A stretch of 7,991 bases of DNA from an uncultured Lachnospiraceae bacterium (GTDB lineage Bacteria > Bacillota > Clostridia > Lachnospirales > Lachnospiraceae). The stretch is taken from contig CANQEC010000100.1 of assembly GCA_947594335.1 (NCBI GenBank), positions 1 to 7,991 of the forward strand, in the 5' to 3' direction. The notes below the pieces were generated by a model. The model saw only the letters and a list, made by a program, of their open reading frames with translations, did no database searches and had not been told where the DNA came from. How positions within the stretch are numbered: the stretch's first letter is position 1; every line of letters starts with the position of its first letter. The position numbers and the translations under genes are program-made. Below, piece after piece: positions 4,088 through 7,991 of this stretch.

Positions 4088-6508
4088 TCAGGATCTGATC
4101 TCGATTCCGAGCGATTTCAGCCCGTTCCAGATTTTCTTCATTGCGGCTGTAATATCCGTCTCCTCGAGGGTACGGTCCTTGGCGCGGAATACGATCGAGT
4201 ACGCCACAGACTTGAAGCCTTCTTTGATCTGACTTCCTTCATAGAGGTCAAACAGACGGCATTCCTCAAGGATTTTTCCGCCGCGCTGCAGAATCATTGC
4301 TTCGATCTGTCCGGCCAGGATTTCTTTCGGAACAACCATGCTGATGTCGCGCATCACCGCCGGATAGCGGGCGATGCCTGCGTATTTGCGGTCAAACGAA
4401 GCCAGCTTTGTGACCTGCGGCATGTCGAGGACCGCCACATATGCCTTCTCGCCGATTCCGTAAGCGTCGGCCACCAGCGGATGCACCTCGCCGAGATAGC
4501 CGAGCTTCTCGCTACCGTACAGAATATCGGCCTGGCGGCCCGGATGCAGCCACGGTTTCTTATCCGACGGATCGTATGTTCTGCGTCCGGTAATCCCGAG
4601 TTTGTCGAGAAATTCCTCCACAACCCCTTTCATCGTGAAGAAATCTCCTTCTCCGTACATACCAAGCGTGAACTGCATGCGCTCCTCGGGAAGCTCCGTA
4701 AGCGGCAGGGCTTTCGGAAGATAGATGTTTCCAAGCTCATACAGGCGGACATTTTTGTTCCTGTGGTTATAGTTAAAGGCCAGGGATGTCAGCATGCCGT
4801 TCATGGAAGTTGTGCGCATGATGCTGAAATCCTCGCCGAGCGGATTCGAAATCTGAACTGTCCGGCGCAGAGAGGAATCCTCCGGGATCAGAAGTTTGTC
4901 AAATACCTTCGGACTCTCAAAGGAATACATCATGCCCTGAGAGAAACCGCAGTATTCTGCGATATCCTCCGCCGTCTCACGCACGCGCATCTCAAACGGC
5001 AGTTTCCCCGCGGTCGCCTCACCGCTTGGAAGCGTCGTCGGGATATTGTCGTACCCGTAGAACCGTGCGACTTCCTCCGCGAGATCCGCCGTGCGGAACA
5101 GATCCTGACGGAATGTCGGAGCAATCACCTCGCGCGCCGCCTCATCGTAGGTCAGGTCAACACTCCTGAAATAGGAGATCATATCCTCCTCGGAGATGTT
5201 TGTTCCGAGAAGCGCGTTGATCTTTTCCGGCTCAAACGGAATCCTGACAGGCTCTTTTTTCCTGGTGTAGACATCCACCATGCCGCCCACAACCTCACCG
5301 GCGCCGAGCTCCTCGATAAGCTGGCATGCACGGTCGATTGCTTCCTGCGCATTGTTCGGGTCAAGTCCCTTTTCGAATTTCGCGGAAGCCTCGGTGCGAA
5401 GACCTATTCTCTTCGCGGAGAGGCGGATATTCGTGCCGTCAAAGCAGGCCGCCTCAAACAGCATCGTATGAACGTCATCTGTGATCATGGAGTTCTCGCC
5501 GCCCATGATGCCGCCGATGCCGACGGACTTCTCGCCGTCGCAGATCATGACGACATCCTTGTCCATGGTACGTTCCTGCCCGTCGAGCGTCGTGAACTTT
5601 TCTCCGTCCGATGCGCGGCGCACGATAATTTCGTGACCGGCAAGCGTGTCGTAATCATAGGCGTGCATGGGCTGTCCGTATTCTTCCATGATATAGTTTG
5701 TGATATCGACGATATTGTTGATCGGGCGGATTCCGACCGCCGCGAGCCTTCTCTGCATCCACTTCGGAGACGGAGCGATCTTTATATTCTTCACGATCCT
5801 TGCGCAGTAGCGCGGGCAGAGATCAGGATCTTTGACCGTCACTTTCACATAATCATGCGCATCCTCGTCATTTCCGGTCTTAGTCACAACCGGCGGATGA
5901 AATTCTTTATGGAAGGTTGCCGCCGCTTCCCTCGCAATGCCGATCACAGAGAAGCAGTCCACACGGTTTGAGGTGACTTCAAACTCGAACGTCACATCAT
6001 TGAGTCCGAGCGCCGCAATCGCGTCCGCGCCGACTTCGGCGTCCTCCGGGAAAATATAGATGCCGTACTCCGGCGCCTCCGGGTACATGTCGCGTGAAGA
6101 ACCAAGCTCCTCGATGGAACACATCATGCCGTTCGACTCAATTCCTCTGAGCTTTCCCTTTTTGATTACAATGCCGCCCTCGATCATCTTGCCGTCGTGA
6201 TGTCCGGCGACTTTTCCCCCGTCGAGCACAACCGGGATTTTATCTCCCACATGGACATTCGGAGCTCCGGTTACAATCTGCACACTCTTTCCGTCTCCGA
6301 TATTCACCTGGCAGACAATCAGCTTGTCCGCGTCAGGATGCTGTTCGATCTGATCGATCTGTCCGATCACAATCTTGTCAAGATCACGGTCCGCCGCGAG
6401 ATACCCCTCCACCTTTGTTCCGGAGAGCGTCATGGCATCCGTGAACTCCTGCGCCGTCACATCAAGATCCGGCACGTATGCTTTCATCCAGGATAATGTC
6501 GTATTCAT
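4088..6508 (-). CDS. pheT: Phenylalanine--tRNA ligase beta subunit
   Basis: PheT is the large subunit of the cytoplasmic (alpha-beta)2 phenylalanyl-tRNA synthetase; it binds tRNA(Phe) and edits mischarged Tyr-tRNA. The 806-residue protein is full length. In order it has the N-terminal segment 'MNTTLSWMKAYVP', an EMAP-II-like tRNA-binding domain (about 41-155, with 'HPDADKL'), the B3/B4 editing domain (about 215-385, with 'RPINNIVDITNYIM' and 'IMGGENS'), and a B5 domain (about 405-480). Then come the catalytic-like core (about 485-690) and the C-terminal ferredoxin-fold anticodon-binding domain starting at 'RYPAVMRDISMVVP' (about 714-806). The start has GGAGG 10 nt upstream, and the pheS stop codon merges into it as TAAGGAGG, so translation of the two subunits is probably coupled. 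Expression is governed by the T-box leader before pheS. Confidence 0.98.
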   Translation of the reverse strand: MNTTLSWMKAYVPDLDVTAQEFTDAMTLSGTKVEGYLAADRDLDKIVIGQIDQIEQHPDADKLIVCQVNIGDGKSVQIVTGAPNVHVGDKIPVVLDGGKVAGHHDGKMIEGGIVIKKGKLRGIESNGMMCSIEELGSSRDMYPEAPEYGIYIFPEDAEVGADAIAALGLNDVTFEFEVTSNRVDCFSVIGIAREAAATFHKEFHPPVVTKTGNDEDAHDYVKVTVKDPDLCPRYCARIVKNIKIAPSPKWMQRRLAAVGIRPINNIVDITNYIMEEYGQPMHAYDYDTLAGHEIIVRRASDGEKFTTLDGQERTMDKDVVMICDGEKSVGIGGIMGGENSMITDDVHTMLFEAACFDGTNIRLSAKRIGLRTEASAKFEKGLDPNNAQEAIDRACQLIEELGAGEVVGGMVDVYTRKKEPVRIPFEPEKINALLGTNISEEDMISYFRSVDLTYDEAAREVIAPTFRQDLFRTADLAEEVARFYGYDNIPTTLPSGEATAGKLPFEMRVRETAEDIAEYCGFSQGMMYSFESPKVFDKLLIPEDSSLRRTVQISNPLGEDFSIMRTTSMNGMLTSLAFNYNHRNKNVRLYELGNIYLPKALPLTELPEERMQFTLGMYGEGDFFTMKGVVEEFLDKLGITGRRTYDPSDKKPWLHPGRQADILYGSEKLGYLGEVHPLVADAYGIGEKAYVAVLDMPQVTKLASFDRKYAGIARYPAVMRDISMVVPKEILAGQIEAMILQRGGKILEECRLFDLYEGSQIKEGFKSVAYSIVFRAKDRTLEETDITAAMKKIWNGLKSLGIEIRS

Positions 6509-6523
6509 TCTCTCTTTTCCTCC

Positions 6524-7543
6524 TTAGAACTGTTTCAGGAACCGCGCGTCATTCTCATACAGCAGTCTCATGTCGTCAATCTCATACTTCAGAAGAGCGA
6601 TGCGCTCAAGGCCGACGCCGAACGCGAATCCGGTATATTTTTCAGGGTCGATCCCGCACATTTCAAATACATGCGGGTGCACCATGCCGCAGCCGAGAAT
6701 CTCAATCCAGCCCTCTCCCTTGCAGAAGCGGCAGCCTTTGCCTCCGCACTTGAAACAGGAAACGTCCATCTCCGCGCTTGGCTCCGTGAACGGGAAATGG
6801 TGCGGACGGAATTTCGTCCTGGTATTTTCACCGAACAGCTCTTTTGCAAACACCTCCAGCGTTCCCTTAAGGTCCGCAAAGGTAATGTTTTTATCTACAA
6901 CCAGTCCTTCGATCTGATGAAAGGACGGGGAATGCGTCGCGTCCACCTCATCCGAGCGGAATACACGGCCAGGCGCGATCACGCGGATCGGGAGCTTCCC
7001 TTTTTCCATGATACGGGCCTGCACCGGGGAAGTCTGCGTACGCAGAACAATCTCCTTATTGATATAGAAGGTATCCTGCTCGTCCTTTGCCGGATGATTG
7101 GCCGGGATATTCAGCTTTTCAAAATTATAGAGGTCATATTCCACCTCCGGTCCTTCGACCACTTCATAGCCCATTCCGATGAAGATGCGCTCCACTTCTT
7201 CGCGGGCGATCGTGTTCGGGTGTCTGTGTCCGACATGATTTTTCTTTGCCGGAAGCGTCACGTCGATGACTTCGTTTTTAAGCTGAAGCTCAAGGGCCTG
7301 CTTCTCCAGTTTCTTTTTTGTATCCTCGATCGCTTCCTCGATCTGCGCGCGCGCCTCATTGACAAGCTGTCCGAAAGCCGGACGGTCTTCCGGAGCGATT
7401 TCCTTCATACTTTTCAGCAGAGCCGTCAGACGGCCCTTTTTTCCGAGAAAGCTGACCCGTACTTCATTCAGCCGGTCAAGCATGCCGGCTTCCTGAATCT
7501 GGGAGAGCGCTTCTTCCCTGATTGCCTGTAATTTCTGCTTCAT
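6524..7543 (-). CDS. pheS: Phenylalanine--tRNA ligase alpha subunit
   Basis: PheS is the catalytic class II subunit that activates phenylalanine with ATP and charges tRNA(Phe). From ATG at 7543 it has 339 residues, the normal size. Residues 1-90 form the N-terminal coiled coil ('ALLKSMKEIAPEDRPAFGQLVNEAR' region). Motif 2 lies at about 192-213 ('GRVFRSDEVDATHSPSFHQ'), and motif 3 is 'GFAFGVGLERIALL' (305-318). 'FRPHHFPFTEPSAEM' (245-259) forms part of the phenylalanine pocket. A four-cysteine insertion (Cys263, 266, 271, 274) may bind zinc. The frame is open to 7600, but 7543 is preferred because AAGGAGA lies about 10 nt upstream and homology begins at 'MKQKLQAIREEALSQI'. pheT follows after 15 nt. 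Confidence 0.98.
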   Translation of the reverse strand: MKQKLQAIREEALSQIQEAGMLDRLNEVRVSFLGKKGRLTALLKSMKEIAPEDRPAFGQLVNEARAQIEEAIEDTKKKLEKQALELQLKNEVIDVTLPAKKNHVGHRHPNTIAREEVERIFIGMGYEVVEGPEVEYDLYNFEKLNIPANHPAKDEQDTFYINKEIVLRTQTSPVQARIMEKGKLPIRVIAPGRVFRSDEVDATHSPSFHQIEGLVVDKNITFADLKGTLEVFAKELFGENTRTKFRPHHFPFTEPSAEMDVSCFKCGGKGCRFCKGEGWIEILGCGMVHPHVFEMCGIDPEKYTGFAFGVGLERIALLKYEIDDMRLLYENDARFLKQF

Positions 7544-7586
7544 AGTGCGTCGTTCTCCTTTTCTGTAAAATGAACAAAGAATGTGC

Positions 7587-7598
7587 GTCCCGCGGGAC
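7587..7598. repeat. 12-bp perfect palindrome between the T-box terminator and pheS
   Basis: GTCCCGCGGGAC is its own reverse complement and lies about 45 nt upstream of the pheS start, beyond the T-box terminator. In RNA it could only form a very short hairpin, so a protein-binding site or intermolecular pairing is as likely as a stem-loop. Confidence 0.4.
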
Positions 7599-7620
7599 AT
7601 TTCCTACTGCCTGGGCCTGC

Positions 7621-7935
7621 GCATAAAAAAACTTCATCCCAAAATAGGGACGAAGCTTCAGTTCCGCGGTACCACCCTGATTCCTGCTTTTTGGCAGGCA
7701 CTCATTATGCGTAACGTGCATAAACGTTATCTCCTACTGCGGAATATAAAAAACAGGCGGATTCCGGTTCAGAAATAAGGCTCCGGTGTGAATTTCGCGT
7801 GCGGCCTGAACCTGAGCATGCTTTCAGCCGATGACATCCTCTCTCTGTCGGAAGGCGGGCCCGCTACTGTGCACCATCTGCGCTTTTGATTATTTAACTG
7901 CATTTTATGATAAATTCGCCAAAATTCCAGCGCTG
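7621..7935 (-). promoter_or_regulatory. T-box riboswitch leader (tRNA-Phe sensing) for pheST
   Basis: The minus-strand leader contains the hallmark T-box sequence AGGGTGGTACCGCGGAAC (7661-7678). Upstream are a Stem III-like hairpin (CCTGC/GCAGG, 7683-7698) and a Stem I region with an AGAGAG tract (around 7840) and a GGCTGAAAGC apical stretch. The probable specifier codon is UUC (7790-7792) in the context GAAATTCACA. UUC is a phenylalanine codon and matches the controlled genes. When tRNA(Phe) is uncharged its acceptor end pairs with the T-box bulge (TGG in GGTGGTACC), favouring antitermination. The exact Stem I boundaries were not folded and are approximate. Confidence 0.93.
7625..7655 (-). 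terminator. T-box-controlled intrinsic terminator upstream of pheS
   Basis: On the minus strand CTTCGTCCC (7647-7655) pairs with GGGATGAAG (7632-7640) in a 9-bp stem with one G-U pair and a 6-nt loop, followed by seven T residues. Part of the 5' arm (CGTCCCT) can instead pair with AGGG at the start of the T-box sequence to form the antiterminator. Uncharged tRNA(Phe) would favour that alternative and allow read-through. Confidence 0.9.
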
Positions 7936-7941
7936 ATACTT

Positions 7942-7969
7942 ATTCTAGCACAGGAAAATTTTCTGTCAA
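7942..7969 (-). promoter_or_regulatory. Promoter of the T-box-pheST transcript
   Basis: On the minus strand a perfect TTGACA (7964-7969) precedes TAGAAT (7942-7947) by 16 bp, and TGC directly before the -10 gives an extended -10 element. Transcription would begin near 7935, so the leader to the pheS start is about 390 nt. Only about 20 bp lie beyond it in the window and no feature is seen there. Confidence 0.8.
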
Positions 7970-7991
7970 GTACAAATTTCCCGATTTGTCC

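Noticed and set aside
3867..4232. Plus-strand open frames across the phosphatase-pheT gap
   Set aside because: They are made of the repeats, a terminator hairpin and antisense pheT sequence, with no ribosome binding site and no family resemblance.
4481..5971. A 496-codon open frame on the plus strand inside pheT
   Set aside because: It lies wholly antisense to the well-conserved pheT coding sequence, has no recognisable domain, and is the usual by-product of GC-rich codon use in the real gene.
6671..7531. A 286-codon open frame on the plus strand inside pheS
   Set aside because: It is antisense to pheS, shows no recognisable family and has no separate promoter or ribosome binding site.
7544..7600. 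A 19-residue N-terminal extension of PheS
   Set aside because: The extension overlaps the leader palindrome, while the ATG at 7543 has its own ribosome binding site and gives the standard 339 residues.

Overview
This window reads like a Gram-positive, anaerobic member of the Clostridia, most likely a Lachnospiraceae-type gut bacterium. The grounds are a T-box leader in front of pheST, an oxygen-sensitive NrdG activase, strong AGGAGG-type ribosome binding sites, a PheS with a four-cysteine insertion, and a carbohydrate-type solute-binding protein. The genus assignment is inference. Every gene I support lies on the minus strand, so transcription runs from right to left.

Right end (about 7991 to 4088): a near-consensus promoter with an extended -10 drives a long T-box leader. 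It has a UUC (Phe) specifier, the canonical T-box sequence and a terminator. It controls pheS and pheT, which are tightly coupled: the pheS stop codon runs into the pheT Shine-Dalgarno. Together they make phenylalanyl-tRNA synthetase.

Middle (4087 to 1607): a second promoter just past pheT precedes an unusual leader. The leader has a 5' stem-loop and two copies of a 20-bp direct repeat, each lying immediately upstream of a potential start codon. It leads to a histidine phosphatase gene, then queA (queuosine tRNA modification) and a stand-alone nrdG (activase of anaerobic ribonucleotide reductase). The short gaps (82 and 62 nt) suggest one transcription unit. Three hairpins follow nrdG.

Left part (1606 to 1): an AT-rich intergenic region holds what looks like a separate mini-transcription unit. 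It has a minus-strand promoter at 1333-1361 and a rho-independent terminator at 1186-1215. Between them is a short reading frame for a Cys/Trp-rich peptide of 25 to 41 residues that resembles a modified-peptide precursor. This is the best candidate here for something undescribed, but it lacks a clear ribosome binding site and its last codons overlap the terminator. Further left is an extracellular solute-binding protein with its own promoter and a 14-bp palindrome near the predicted transcription start. That protein looks shortened: its family-like sequence stops near residue 286 and an acidic 56-residue tail follows.

No tRNA, rRNA, CRISPR array, transposase or phage gene was seen. The plus strand carries only antisense shadow frames.
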